From: Pseudomonas panipatensis | GTDB taxonomy: Bacteria; Pseudomonadota; Gammaproteobacteria; Pseudomonadales; Pseudomonadaceae | Assembly (NCBI RefSeq): GCF_900099785.1 | Contig: NZ_FNDS01000017.1 | Location: 17,194 to 81,193, forward strand | Direction: 5' to 3' | Length of the DNA stretch: 64,000 bases | Shown here: positions 34,539-43,554 of the stretch, one piece after another | Layout: each line of letters starts with the position of its first letter | How positions within the stretch are numbered: the stretch's first letter is position 1 | The notes under the pieces: model-generated | Told to the model about the DNA's origin: nothing | Database searches by the model: none | The model's input: only the letters and a program-made list of their open reading frames with translations | Translations under genes and position numbers: made by a program

Positions 34539-35294
34539 ATGAGCGAAACCGACTACCGCGTCCCCGCCCTGGAGCGCGGCCTGAGCCTGCTCGGCCTGTT
34601 CAACGCGCGCCAGCGCAGCCTGAGCATGAACGACATGGCCGAACACCTGGGTGTCAGCCCCTCGGCCCTCTACCGCATCGTGCAGACCCTGCAGGACATG
34701 GGCTACCTGAACAAGCTCGAACGCAACCAGTACGAACTCGGCGCACGGGTGATCTCCGACGGCTTCGCCTACCTGTGCAGCCGCGACATCGTCGAGATCG
34801 CCCTGCCACACCTCAACGCCCTGCGCGACCGTACCTCGCTGTCCTGCCACCTGAGCATCCGCGAGCAGACCGACAGTCTGTACATCTACCGCGCCTTCGC
34901 CCCGCAACGGCTGAGCGTGAACATCCCGGTCGGCACCCGCCTGCCCTGCCACGGCACCGCCCTCGGCCGCGTCCTGCTCACCGCCCTCGACGAAGAAGCC
35001 CTGGCCCAGCTCTACCAGCACGTACGCCTCGACGACTACCCGCCGCCGACGCCACGCACCCTGCTGGAACTGCAACGCACCATTGCCGAGGATCGCGAAC
35101 GCGGCTGGGTGCTGCACCGCTCCGACTACTCGACGGCCATCGCCACCGGCATCCGCGACCGCAGCGGCAACGTCAGCGCCGCCATCAATCTCTCCGGGCC
35201 GGAAGCCGTGCTGGCGGCGGAAGGCGCCGAGGAGCGCTATCGGCAACTGCTGATGGACTGTGCGGCGGCGATCGAGGGCGAGATGGGCGCCTAG
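34539..35294 (+). CDS. IclR-family transcriptional regulator
   Basis: The 251-residue regulator has an N-terminal winged helix-turn-helix (residues 8-65: LERGLSLLGLFNARQRSLSM, MAEHLGVSPSALYRIVQTLQ) and a C-terminal IclR effector domain (LPCHGTALGRVLLTALDEEA; DRSGNVSAAINLSGPEAV). It lies 46 bp after mgdD on the same strand. It may add substrate-specific control of the amine genes, but no second operator type was seen for it. Effector unknown. Confidence 0.9.
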   Translation: MSETDYRVPALERGLSLLGLFNARQRSLSMNDMAEHLGVSPSALYRIVQTLQDMGYLNKLERNQYELGARVISDGFAYLCSRDIVEIALPHLNALRDRTSLSCHLSIREQTDSLYIYRAFAPQRLSVNIPVGTRLPCHGTALGRVLLTALDEEALAQLYQHVRLDDYPPPTPRTLLELQRTIAEDRERGWVLHRSDYSTAIATGIRDRSGNVSAAINLSGPEAVLAAEGAEERYRQLLMDCAAAIEGEMGA

Positions 35295-35461
35295 CGGCCG
35301 GCGGCAGCGGGCGCTGCCGGACGGCGCGATGACCTATGCTCAACGGAGCTGCCGGCGCCGCCGCGCAGCAGACCGTACAGGGCAAGGCCTTGCCCTGTAC
35401 GCCCGGCCTGGCGTTGCAAGCCGACACCAGGCCTCAGCAGCCCAGCGGGAGGTCGGCAGCC

Positions 35462-35881
35462 ATGCGCGCAACCCAGCCCAAGGTGCAGGGCGTCCACCCG
35501 GATCGCGAGGTCATGACGCGCCAGCGCCTGCCGTATTTCATCGGTATCTCGGGGCAGACGGTGAATGCGACCGGCCTGTCCATGCACCTGGTCGTCATAC
35601 CGCCTGGCGCGCGCTCGGAACCACACATCCACCTGGGCTACGAAACCGCCCTCTACGTCCTCGAAGGCCGCGTACTGACCCGTTGGGGCGCCGCGCTGGA
35701 GCACGAAGTCGTCAGCCAGGCCGGCGAGTTTCTCTTCGTTCCGCCGGGCGTGCCGCACCAGGCCATCAACCTGAGCGCTACCCAGCCCGCCCGCGCCATC
35801 GTGGCCAGAAACGATCCCGCCGAGCAGGACAAGGTGCTGCCGTTCGAGCCGGGACAGCCGCCTCTCGACACGCCCCGTTGA
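35462..35881 (+). CDS. Single-domain cupin protein
   Basis: The 139-residue protein is one cupin barrel. The metal-type motif 1 reads PPGARSEPHIHLGYETALYVLEG (shown in parts: two His and a Glu/Tyr set) and motif 2 FLFVPPGVPHQAINLS. ATG 35462 is chosen as it gives a standard cupin length; the frame opens earlier without likeness. It stands 167 bp after the IclR gene. No function can be assigned; small cupins of this type include isomerases, dioxygenases and binding proteins. Confidence 0.75.
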   Translation: MRATQPKVQGVHPDREVMTRQRLPYFIGISGQTVNATGLSMHLVVIPPGARSEPHIHLGYETALYVLEGRVLTRWGAALEHEVVSQAGEFLFVPPGVPHQAINLSATQPARAIVARNDPAEQDKVLPFEPGQPPLDTPR

Positions 35882-35921
35882 ACCCATGGTGCAGCGATGC
35901 GCCAGCGTTCGCCCCCGGGGC

Positions 35922-36839
35922 TCAGGCTTCGGCTTGCTCCCTGGCGGCGCTCGCCCCTTGTCGACTGGCGCTGACCGCACGCACGTTCATGCTCAATTCG
36001 CGTTTGCCGAAAACGACGAACTTCCTTTGTTTATTCAGCTCGACCAGAAGATCCTGGAAACTGCCATCCCGGCAAATAACCCGGGGCACTTCCAATACCA
36101 CCGAATAGGTTTTCTGCTGCGCCTCTTCGGTGTGTGCGAATTGTCGTTTTATTTGTTCCATCATGCTGCGCCGGGTTTCCAGCGATAGCTCACTGGCATG
36201 ATTGCGCAGGATGTATTGCTTGACTCTTATGTAGCAATCATTGATGAAACGCTGCACTTCCTTGCCTTTCACATCATGGAAAGTCGTTCTTTCAGCATCA
36301 TCGTGGGATATCGGTTCGACGAACTCACTGGGATATGTACTCTCCTGCAAGTGCAGGTCATCCCTGAGCCGGGCATAAAGATCGTCATCCTCCCCGCCCC
36401 AGCCACGAAACGCTTCGTCATAGCCGCCCACTTGCTCGAAGTGCAGACGCGAACAAATGAAGGTGCCGTAGGTTTCATCGTCGCGCTCGCCATTCTCGGG
36501 CGCGGCGCGGTAGAAAAAGGCCGGCGCCAGGTTAGCGCCCATCCATTCGACCCAGTGCGGCCGTATCTTGATATCGGCGTCGATGAAACACAGCCAGGGG
36601 GCGACGGAGTTCATCGCGCCGATATTCCGCGCACGCGGCAAGCAGAATCCGGGATCGTCCGTGACACGCACCACCTTGACACTTGGATAGTTGCTTTCCA
36701 CCCAGTCGCCTGTATTGTCAGGGCATGCATAATCCACCAGAATGATTTCCGCGGGCACTTGCTCGACAATTCTCGGCAACGTTTGCTGCACATGGTGCAA
36801 ACGGCCTTTGCAAGTAATCACAAAAGCGACTTTCTGCAT
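35922..36839 (-). CDS. Family 2 glycosyltransferase
   Basis: The 305-residue GT-A-type transferase starts QKVAFVITCKGRLHHVQQTL and has the nucleotide-sugar DxD-like motif IDADIKIRPHW and the acceptor-side block GGYDEAFRGWGGEDDDLYARL, which is a galactosyltransferase-type C-terminal feature. The coding sequence is visibly AT-richer than its neighbours, a sign of transfer. It is divergent from the sugar decarboxylase gene with only 20 bp between starts. It may add a sugar to a surface polymer or protein; acceptor unknown. Confidence 0.85.
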   Translation of the reverse strand: MQKVAFVITCKGRLHHVQQTLPRIVEQVPAEIILVDYACPDNTGDWVESNYPSVKVVRVTDDPGFCLPRARNIGAMNSVAPWLCFIDADIKIRPHWVEWMGANLAPAFFYRAAPENGERDDETYGTFICSRLHFEQVGGYDEAFRGWGGEDDDLYARLRDDLHLQESTYPSEFVEPISHDDAERTTFHDVKGKEVQRFINDCYIRVKQYILRNHASELSLETRRSMMEQIKRQFAHTEEAQQKTYSVVLEVPRVICRDGSFQDLLVELNKQRKFVVFGKRELSMNVRAVSASRQGASAAREQAEA

Positions 36840-36859
36840 AACATTTCCCCGGGTGGCAT

Positions 36860-37792
36860 ATGCGTATTCTGGTGACAGGCGGAGCGGGCTTCATTGGTTC
36901 TCATTTATGTCGGCGCCTGCTGGCCGACGGCCATGAAGTACTTTCAGCCGACAACTACTTTACTGGAAGCCGCAAGAACATTCATGAGTTTCTGGCCAAC
37001 CCGAGATTCGAAGCGCTGCGCCACGACATCACCTCGCCGCTCTACGTCGAAGTCGATCAGATCTATAACTTCGCCTGCCCGGCCTCGCCCATCCACTACC
37101 AGCAAGACCCGGTGCAAACCACCAAGACCAGCGTGCAGGGCGCGATCAATATGCTCGGGCTGGCCAAGCGCACCGGCGCGCGCATCCTGCAAGCCTCCAC
37201 CTCGGAGGTCTATGGCGACCCGGAAGTGCATCCGCAGACGGAGGCCTACTGGGGGCGGGTCAATCCCATCGGTTTGCGCGGCTGTTACGACGAGGGGAAG
37301 CGCTGCGCGGAAACCCTGTTCTTCGATTACTACCGCCAGCACGCGACCGACATAAAGGTCGTCCGAATATTCAACACCTACGGCCCCGGCATGCAGTTGA
37401 ACGACGGCCGGGTGGTCAGCAACTTCATCGTCCAGGCCCTGCGCGGCGAAGACATTACCCTCTACGGCGATGGCAGCCAGACCCGCTCCTTCTGTTATGT
37501 CTCCGACCTGGTCGAAGGCGTCGTGCGCATGATGAACAGCGCGCCGGGCTTCACCGGACCGGTGAACCTGGGAAACCCGGTCGAATACTCCATCGTCGAG
37601 ATTGCCGAAATCATTCTCGACCTGTGCCGGTCGTCCTCGAAGCTCACGCTCAAAGCGCTGCCGGAAGACGATCCGCGTCAGCGTCAGCCGGATATCGGTC
37701 TGGCGCAGCAACAGTTGGGCTGGACGCCAAGCGTTGCGCTGGTGGACGGCCTTCGCGAAACCATCGACTACTTCAAGCGGATGCTCGCCTGA
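36860..37792 (+). CDS. UDP-glucuronate decarboxylase-like NAD-dependent epimerase
   Basis: The 310-residue extended SDR has the NAD motif [10 protein letters not shown], the substrate block [13 protein letters not shown], catalytic TSEVYGDP, the YxxxK pair in [10 protein letters not shown] and [11 protein letters not shown]. These are the hallmarks of UDP-xylose synthases, which convert UDP-glucuronate to UDP-xylose. Start at 36860 has GGGTGG 4-9 nt upstream. Paired divergently with a glycosyltransferase, it probably makes its donor sugar. No UDP-glucose dehydrogenase is in the window. Confidence 0.9.
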   Translation: MRILVTGGAGFIGSHLCRRLLADGHEVLSADNYFTGSRKNIHEFLANPRFEALRHDITSPLYVEVDQIYNFACPASPIHYQQDPVQTTKTSVQGAINMLGLAKRTGARILQASTSEVYGDPEVHPQTEAYWGRVNPIGLRGCYDEGKRCAETLFFDYYRQHATDIKVVRIFNTYGPGMQLNDGRVVSNFIVQALRGEDITLYGDGSQTRSFCYVSDLVEGVVRMMNSAPGFTGPVNLGNPVEYSIVEIAEIILDLCRSSSKLTLKALPEDDPRQRQPDIGLAQQQLGWTPSVALVDGLRETIDYFKRMLA

Positions 37793-38142
37793 AGCGCCCT
37801 TCCTCCCCCCTTCGATTCGCCGTCGGCAACGCGCCGGCGCGCACGGCGCCAGGACTTTCCCCGGCGCCGCCTGAGCGGCGGCGCGGTTCGCGCAGCGAGG
37901 TGATGCCGTCGCCCAGCCACCGCCACAGCCCCGACCTCCGCGCCTGAGTGCGCAAACCACCCGCACACGACGGTAGACCGCGCTGAAGGCCGCGCTGAAC
38001 GGCTGTTCAGGGGCTCAACGCAGCCAGCGAAAATAAATCCGGCGCCTTTCGGCGGGACAGCGGCACGGTCCATTCCTTGTGCTAGACATTCAGATAGCTG
38101 GGTCAAGACATTCGGAAAAATCTGAAGAGGGATCGCTGAGCT
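37793..38142. other. Intergenic region with GC-rich inverted repeats
   Basis: This 350-bp gap between the decarboxylase and chemoreceptor genes has GCGCCGCC / GGCGGCGC around 37,862-37,882 (possible terminator without T-run). No gene is convincing. The last 80 bp are lower in GC and should carry the chemoreceptor promoter. Confidence 0.4.
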
Positions 38143-39708
38143 ATGCGCCAAAACTTACCGGTTACTCAGCAAGAGCGTACTTTCCCCGCCGACGAACGCC
38201 TCATCTCCACCACCGACCTGACGAGCAAGATCACCTACTGCAACGACGCCTTCGTGGCGATCAGCGGCTTCACCCGCGAAGAGCTGCTGGGCCAACCGCA
38301 CAACCTGGTGCGCCACCCGGACATGCCGCCCGCGGTGTTCGCCCATATGTGGGAAACCCTGAAACAGGGCAAGCCCTGGATGGGGCTGGTCAAGAACCGC
38401 GCGAAGAACGGCGACTTCTACTGGGTCAGCGCCTACGTCACGCCGATCTATGAGGACGGCCGGATGATCGGCTTCGAGTCGGTCCGCTCACTACCGACGC
38501 GCGAGCAGGTCAAGCGTGCCGAGGCCCTCTATGCGCGGTTGCGCGCCGGCAAGCCGGCGGCGTCCCGGCAAGCGGCCCTGGTCCATGTGCTCGGCCGCTG
38601 CTGGCCGGCGATCCTGGCGGGCCTGGCGCTGCTCGGCGTGGAGCAAGTCCTCGACGGCGCCTGGCTGGCGCTCGCGACCCTGGCGATCATGCTCGCCATG
38701 GCCGTTGCCCTGCTCGCCGATGCCCGCAAACGCATCCTGGGCACCCTGGCGCAGCACCCGAAAGCCTTCGTCAGCCCGCTGGTGGCGCTGACTTACTCGG
38801 ACAGCCAGGGCGCCCAGGCGATGCTCGAACTGGCCATGTTCAGCGAGGAGGCGCGCTTGCAGACGGCCCTGACGCGGCTGGAGGACGCCGGCGAAAGCGT
38901 GCGCCAGCGCGCGGCGGAGTCGGCCCGCCTGTCCCGCGCGGAAGCCGAGCTGCTGGAGCAGCAGCGCAACGAGACCGATCAATCGGCCACCGCCATCAAC
39001 CAGATGGCCGCGACCATCCAGGAAGTGTCGATCAACGTCGCCAACACCAGCCACGCCGCCGAGCAAGCCGAACACCTGGCCAAGCAGGGCAACAGCCTCG
39101 CCGGCGACAGCCTGGGGGCCATCCAGCACATGGCCGAAGCGGTCAGCGAGATCGGCCGCGCCGTCCAGGAAGTGGCCGACGCCACGCAGACCATCGGCAG
39201 CGTGGCGGATGTCATCGCCTCGATCGCCGAACAGACCAACCTGCTCGCGCTGAACGCCGCCATCGAAGCGGCGCGCGCCGGGGAACAGGGCCGTGGCTTC
39301 GCCGTGGTGGCCGATGAAGTCCGCTCGCTGGCCTCGCGCACCCGCGAATCGACCACGCAGATTCACCAGATCATCGAGAACTTGCGCAACGGCGCGCAGC
39401 GCGCGGTAGTCACCGCCAACCGCGGCGAGCAGATATCCCGCGACAGCGTCGGCAGCGTGCAAGCGGTTCGCCAAGCGCTGGAAGGCATCAGCCAGGCGGT
39501 GAGCCGCATCACCGGCATGAGCCAGCAGATCGCCGCCGCCTCCGAACAGCAGAGCCACGTCGCCGAGGACATCAGTCAGCAGATCACCCGCATCGCCCAC
39601 CTCTCCGAGCATAGCGCCGGGCAGGCCAGGGAAGGCTCGGCCATCAGTCAGGACCTGGAACGCATGGCCGCCTACCTGCACAGCCTGGCGGAGCGCTTCA
39701 ACCGCTGA
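38143..39708 (+). CDS. Aer-like PAS methyl-accepting chemotaxis protein
   Basis: The 521-residue receptor has an N-terminal PAS domain (15-110) with the Aer-like sequence [40 protein letters not shown] and [14 protein letters not shown]. Two membrane helices follow at about 145-190 ([30 protein letters not shown]). The signalling domain has the canonical [21 protein letters not shown] hairpin tip (here split at the Glu). There is no large periplasmic sensor, so it probably senses internal redox or energy state. A GAAGAGG site precedes the start. Confidence 0.92.
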   Translation: MRQNLPVTQQERTFPADERLISTTDLTSKITYCNDAFVAISGFTREELLGQPHNLVRHPDMPPAVFAHMWETLKQGKPWMGLVKNRAKNGDFYWVSAYVTPIYEDGRMIGFESVRSLPTREQVKRAEALYARLRAGKPAASRQAALVHVLGRCWPAILAGLALLGVEQVLDGAWLALATLAIMLAMAVALLADARKRILGTLAQHPKAFVSPLVALTYSDSQGAQAMLELAMFSEEARLQTALTRLEDAGESVRQRAAESARLSRAEAELLEQQRNETDQSATAINQMAATIQEVSINVANTSHAAEQAEHLAKQGNSLAGDSLGAIQHMAEAVSEIGRAVQEVADATQTIGSVADVIASIAEQTNLLALNAAIEAARAGEQGRGFAVVADEVRSLASRTRESTTQIHQIIENLRNGAQRAVVTANRGEQISRDSVGSVQAVRQALEGISQAVSRITGMSQQIAAASEQQSHVAEDISQQITRIAHLSEHSAGQAREGSAISQDLERMAAYLHSLAERFNR

Positions 39709-39843
39709 GCGGCGAAGCGTTCGCTGTACGCCGGATTCGCCGGGGCGGACGGATACGGCGCGCGTCTCCCGAAGGCGGCGGATCGCGCCGCCAGAGCTCG
39801 GCGTCTATCGTTTCCCATCATCCAACGCGCGACCGAGGCAACC

Positions 39844-40257
39844 ATGAGCGAGAAAAAGCGAGTGCTGTTCATCTGCATGGGCAACGATGTCCGCTCGCCC
39901 ATGGCCGAGGCCTTGCTGCGGGACATGGACAGCGAGCACTTCGAGGCCTTCAGCGCCGGCATCGTCCCCTGCGGGATCGACCCGCGCACCCGCCAGGCGC
40001 TGGAGCATGCCGGGGTCTCCGCCGCCGGCCTGCGCAGCAAGTCGATCGAGGAATTCAGCGGGCAACACTTCGACTACCTGATCGACCTGTGCGACAAGGC
40101 CAACCACGAAGAACGACGCCTCCCCCTCTCGGATGACGTGCTGCTGTGGAACTTCGCCAACCCGGCCGGCAGCGGCCGCCCGGAGGCGTTCCGCCAGACA
40201 CTGCAGGAACTCCACGAGCGGCTGATGATGTTCGACATGGTGAAGAACAGGGGCTGA
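39844..40257 (+). CDS. Low-molecular-weight protein-tyrosine-phosphatase / arsenate-reductase-like protein
   Basis: The 137-residue protein starts with the P-loop CMGNDVRSP (CX5R-S, residues about 11-18), the mark of LMW phosphatases and thioredoxin-linked ArsC. The late Asp-containing segment expected for the general acid reads DVLLWNFANPAGS, with Asn-Pro in place of the usual Asp-Pro. It is followed by Arg/Glu-rich helices. No ars genes are near. It is convergent with the LapG-like gene, 8 bp apart. Phosphatase or regulatory function both possible. Confidence 0.78.
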   Translation: MSEKKRVLFICMGNDVRSPMAEALLRDMDSEHFEAFSAGIVPCGIDPRTRQALEHAGVSAAGLRSKSIEEFSGQHFDYLIDLCDKANHEERRLPLSDDVLLWNFANPAGSGRPEAFRQTLQELHERLMMFDMVKNRG

Positions 40258-40265
40258 GCCAGCCT

Positions 40266-41009
40266 TCAGCGCGAGGATGACCGACCAGGACGCTCGCCTT
40301 GCGCGCCGGCTTTGACCGCCAGTTGCATCGAGGGCGGAGCGGAAAGCTGCTCCTGGCTCACCTTGTCTTTCAATTCCTGCCAGCGTGGCAGCAACCTGGC
40401 GTCGCCGGCCACCACCAGGCGGTTGTGCTCGAACCGATACAGGTGCGTCGTATCGAAGGCGAACTGCATCTGCAGGTCGTGACGTTGCGCCAGTGGGCGG
40501 ATATCCGCCAGCAGGCTGTCCAGGACCAGCGGCACTTCCGCACCGCCGCTCCAGTAGCCCAGCACCATATGGGCCTGGTGGGTCGAACTCAGGGTGGTGT
40601 ACATCAGTCGCAGGTTGTGTTCCGGGATGCCGAGCAGGCGCAGGGTGAAGAACTTGGCGATCGCGAAGTCCTCACAGTCGCCAGCGCCGCGCTCCAGGGT
40701 TTCCAGGGGCGAGGCCCAGTAGTCAGGCTGCCCCCAGACTTCGAGGTCTTCGCCAAAGCGGATGCGGTGATTGAAGAAGCGGTTGACCGCTTCCAGCTTC
40801 TCCGCGTCGCTCAGCGCCAGAGAGGCGCGGATCAGTGCCTCCCATTCGCGCTTCGCCGAGGCGGCCACCGTATTTCTGTGGCCGCCCGGCGGCTGCGCTG
40901 CCGCGGCCTTCGCGCCGCCCATGATGAGACTGCTGCCCATCACCAGCCCGGCCAGAATGTAGCGGCGGCGTCCCAGCAGGATCGATCCAAGGAAATTCGA
41001 CCTGGTCAT
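40266..41009 (-). CDS. LapG-like transglutaminase-fold cysteine peptidase
   Basis: The 247-residue protein starts with an Arg-rich n-region and a hydrophobic stretch (YILAGLVMGSSLIMGGAKAAAA), a signal peptide or anchor. The BTLCP family triad can be read: Cys in GAGDCEDFAIAKF, His in HMVLGYW and Asp in PLVLDSLL. LapG homologues cleave large surface adhesins under control of a c-di-GMP receptor, but no lapD or adhesin gene is close. ATG 41009 has GGAG plus GAGG upstream. Substrate unknown. Confidence 0.85.
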   Translation of the reverse strand: MTRSNFLGSILLGRRRYILAGLVMGSSLIMGGAKAAAAQPPGGHRNTVAASAKREWEALIRASLALSDAEKLEAVNRFFNHRIRFGEDLEVWGQPDYWASPLETLERGAGDCEDFAIAKFFTLRLLGIPEHNLRLMYTTLSSTHQAHMVLGYWSGGAEVPLVLDSLLADIRPLAQRHDLQMQFAFDTTHLYRFEHNRLVVAGDARLLPRWQELKDKVSQEQLSAPPSMQLAVKAGAQGERPGRSSSR

Positions 41010-41132
41010 CCTCGGCTCCTCCGTTACGACCCATGGGCGATCGCCGGCACACGCAGGCTCACAGACACCATAGGACCACGCTTCGTCAGCCGGCAAGGCT
41101 TGTTTGCCTCCCTCCGCTGCGCCGCCCCAACG

Positions 41133-41142
41133 GTCTGTAACA
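41133..41142 (+). promoter_or_regulatory. Possible ECF-sigma -35 motif
   Basis: GTCTGTAACA lies 69 bp before the small exported protein gene. The same ten bases occur inverted at 41,693-41,702 near the anti-sigma gene, and a related CCGTCTAACGAA lies 54 bp upstream of the sigma gene start (42,597-42,608, minus strand). This suggests target and autoregulated promoters of the local sigma factor; the -10 parts are not clear. Confidence 0.3.
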
Positions 41143-41210
41143 TCGCGCCCCGGCGCTCATCCAATCAGGGGAATAAAGGCATGGGGGATGAGGTTACGGA
41201 GGATGAAACC

Positions 41211-41501
41211 ATGACAACTTTTCTCAGCAAGGTGGCGATTGTCGCCATAGCGATGGGCACCGCGGCAGGCACCGCCCTGGCCGAAAGTGGCAGTGACCGT
41301 CTGCTCGAATCGCACATGAGGCAAGAAGCACGCGTGGCCCAAGAGGCGGAACGAGACTCCGCGAATCGCTACGCACAGATGATCGAAGAGCGGCCGACCG
41401 CGGCGGGCCCCACGCTCGACGCGCAAGCGCCGCTCAAAACCGAACCCCGCTACAGCACGCCGATCGAACGCGACCGGGCGCTATACGGCACCCCGAAATA
41501 A
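41211..41501 (+). CDS. Small exported protein of unknown function
   Basis: The 96-residue protein begins with a typical signal peptide (FLSKVAIVAIAMGTAAGTALAES; Ala-Leu-Ala cleavage about residue 24). The mature part is hydrophilic, rich in Arg/Glu with a helical section (MRQEARVAQEAERDSANRY) and ends with DRALYGTPK. GGAGG lies 8 nt before ATG 41211. It is not recognised. A position near an ECF sigma pair with a possible shared promoter motif suggests an envelope-stress target. Confidence 0.65.
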   Translation: MTTFLSKVAIVAIAMGTAAGTALAESGSDRLLESHMRQEARVAQEAERDSANRYAQMIEERPTAAGPTLDAQAPLKTEPRYSTPIERDRALYGTPK

Positions 41502-41716
41502 AGGCTGGGACGAAAGAATCCGCAATGACGGGCGAACCCAACCGCCCAGCTAAAGCGCGCAACGGGCACAGGGACGTGCCCCATGGGCGCCCATGAGACG
41601 GGCTGGCAAACTGCCGAGGGTTGGCAGCCGCGACCGCTCGGCGCCCATTTGACCGAGCCTTCTGGCCTCTCTGATGCCGGGATCCGGGGTTTTGTTACAG
41701 ACGGGCGTGGCGCCAT

Positions 41717-41944
41717 TCAGCGCTCGGCGTCTTGCAGCTTCTCGATGATGGCCTGGGTATCGATGGCGTCATCCTGGAGCGCCAGCCGCTGCAACACCCG
41801 CGATGTCAGTTCGAGTTGCTTGATATAGGCCGCGCAGCGCGGGCAGCCCTGCAAGTGCAGCATCACCGCCTGGCGATTCACCGGCTGCAGACGGTCCTCG
41901 ATGATCTCCGAGCCCAGCTCGGAAATGTCGCGGCAGGTCAGCAT
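41717..41944 (-). CDS. Small zinc-finger anti-sigma factor
   Basis: The 75-residue soluble protein has the HxxxCxxC zinc motif of ZAS-type anti-sigma factors in MLHLQGCPRCAAYIK, with an upstream Cys in LTCRDISEL. No membrane helix follows, so it would act in the cytoplasm and could release the sigma factor on thiol oxidation. It overlaps the sigma gene by 7 bp, so the pair is made together. The 215 bp between its end and the small exported protein hold no gene. Confidence 0.85.
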   Translation of the reverse strand: MLTCRDISELGSEIIEDRLQPVNRQAVMLHLQGCPRCAAYIKQLELTSRVLQRLALQDDAIDTQAIIEKLQDAER

Positions 41945-42543
41945 ACGCCCTCCGCCTGGAAGCGAATCAACATGGCATGCATGCGCTGTCGCCCGCGGTG
42001 CAGCAGTACGCGGATATTGCCTTCGCCCAAGCCGAGCGCCTGGGCGATTTCGGCGTAATCGAGCCCACCCAGTTCACGCATCATCACCACGCTCCGCTGG
42101 TCGTCGGGAAGCAGCTGCAGATGCTTGCGGATGCACGCATGCAGCTCGCTCTCCGTGAGCAGATCCTCGGGGGTGTCGTGATGCCATTGCGGCGGCGGCG
42201 CAATCCAGGCACCGCGCGCATCGAAGGACGCGCTGATCGGCGAGCCGGTGTCCACGCCCCAGCGATCGAGGGATACTTCCCTCCAGTGTTTGCGGCGCAT
42301 GGCGCGGGCCTCATTGATGGCGATCCGTGCGAGCCAGGTTCGGAACCTGGACCGGCCCTCGAACTTGCCGATCGAGGCAATGGCCTTCAGCCAGGTCTCC
42401 TGCGCAACGTCGTCGGCCAACCCCGAACCGACCAACGGGGTCGTCATGGCGACCAGAAAAGCATGGTGCAACTTGATCATCTCGTCCAACGCGCAGCGCT
42501 CCCCCGCGCGCACCCGCTCGAGCAACTCCGCTTCGTTGTCCAT
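41938..42543 (-). CDS. ECF-family RNA polymerase sigma factor
   Basis: The 201-residue sigma-70-like factor has region 2 (HHAFLVAMTTPLVGSGLADD, VAQETWLKAIASIGKFEGRS, FRTWLARIAINEARAMRR) and region 4 (LPDDQRSVVMMRELGGLDYA, EIAQALGLGEGNIRVLLHRG). ATG 42543 is chosen since the longer frame has no likeness. Together with the downstream zinc anti-sigma gene it forms a classic ECF module, probably responding to oxidative or envelope stress. Confidence 0.92.
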   Translation of the reverse strand: MDNEAELLERVRAGERCALDEMIKLHHAFLVAMTTPLVGSGLADDVAQETWLKAIASIGKFEGRSRFRTWLARIAINEARAMRRKHWREVSLDRWGVDTGSPISASFDARGAWIAPPPQWHHDTPEDLLTESELHACIRKHLQLLPDDQRSVVMMRELGGLDYAEIAQALGLGEGNIRVLLHRGRQRMHAMLIRFQAEGVC

Positions 42544-42818
42544 CCGCGTCTCCCGATAGCCCGCCTGCCGATCCTCGGCTGAGCCACAGGCCATTTTCGT
42601 TAGACGGACCGGGCTCGATTCGTTCCGGCCCACGGCCAACCATTGGTCCGGGTGGCCGTGCGGAGTTTCACGCGGGCAAGCGAGCGGGGACTGACTCGGG
42701 CCGGCCGGCGCCAGGTCGCCCAGGAGGCTCAACCCGCAACAGAGAACTTTCCTACCGGCGCTTTCCTTGCCCCGCTAGAGCCCGGCCTCCTATCCTCCGC
42801 CAGTCACGGTCAATCCCG

Positions 42819-43061
42819 TGACCGGGTTTGACGACCCGGCAGAACAGGCGCGTTGGCGCCGATGGCGTATGCGAAAACGGCGTAGCGTTTTTGCAGGCCC
42901 CCGTGCGCTCTTGGATTTATCTGCCACGCTCTATGGCGGATCGCGCGGGGAGGCCCTCGGGCCTGCCGGTACCTGTTCCCGGTTCGTCAACCCCGCGCGG
43001 TCCGCCCCCTCCGTTTGACGACGTAGCGGCGGACTCCCCCTCAGAACAGGAGTTCTCCACT
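42819..43061 (+). ncRNA. Structured leader before a BRO-type phage gene (C4-like antisense RNA possible)
   Basis: The leader has several stems: CCGGGT / ACCCGG (42,822-42,839), a GGCGC / GCGCC hairpin at about 42,849-42,862, and GTCCGCC (43,000) with GGCGGAC (43,028) just before the ribosome-binding site AGGAG at 43,048. The decamer GTTTGACGAC occurs twice, at 42,826 and 43,013, once in the first hairpin loop and once near the translation start. Similar long leaders are familiar upstream of BRO/antirepressor genes in Pseudomonas, and phage antirepressors of P1/P4 type are controlled by C4-type RNA. Identity as C4 is unproven. Confidence 0.45.
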
Positions 43062-43535
43062 ATGCACGATGCATACAGCGCTACCACCTTCCTCCGTCAC
43101 ACCCGCCCCCTGCGTGGCATTCTGATCGACGACCAGCCCTGGTTCGTCGCCTATGACCTGGCGCGGCTATTAGGCCTCAATCATCCGCAATCCCTCGCGC
43201 GACGCATGGAACCCCATGAAATGCGCGTAGTGAAGCTACGCCATGCCAGTGGCGGCGAGGAGCCGGTGGAGGTCATCAGCGAGGCGGCGCTCTACAAGGC
43301 ACTGTTCCGCTTCGGCCACCCGGAGAACCGCACGCTGGGCCGCTGGCTGGCAGAGACGGTGATGCCACTGTTGCGCGACCAGGGCCGGGACGATCCGCGG
43401 CAGCCACGGCGGTTGCTGATGAATTGGCGCTCGCAGCGCGTCACCGTGCTGGACTGGCAGGGTGCGTTGTGGGTGCCGCTGGAGCAGTTGCCAACCTTCA
43501 GCGCCTTCGCCGCAGGCATCGAGCGACGGCGCTGA
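43062..43535 (+). CDS. BRO N-terminal domain (antirepressor-like) protein
   Basis: The 157-residue protein has the BRO-N fold: LRGILIDDQPWFVAYDLARLLG, MRVVKLRHASGGEEPVEVIS, EAALYKALFRFGHPENRTLG and RWLAETVMPLLR. The C-terminal 45 residues are short and unlike the ANT domain of phage antirepressors. AGGAG lies 9 nt before ATG 43062. No other phage gene is near, so it is a solitary, probably domesticated relic with its own RNA leader. It is convergent with the chemoreceptor gene (19 bp). Confidence 0.82.
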   Translation: MHDAYSATTFLRHTRPLRGILIDDQPWFVAYDLARLLGLNHPQSLARRMEPHEMRVVKLRHASGGEEPVEVISEAALYKALFRFGHPENRTLGRWLAETVMPLLRDQGRDDPRQPRRLLMNWRSQRVTVLDWQGALWVPLEQLPTFSAFAAGIERRR

Positions 43536-43554
43536 AAGACTCGGCGCGCGCCGC

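Noticed and set aside
30776..34540. 1,254-codon open frame on the minus strand
   Set aside because: Shadow of mgdC and mgdD, which carry clear motifs and coupled starts.
42819..43535. A prophage at the BRO gene
   Set aside because: No integrase, structural, lysis or attachment-site feature is seen on either side; only one phage-like gene.
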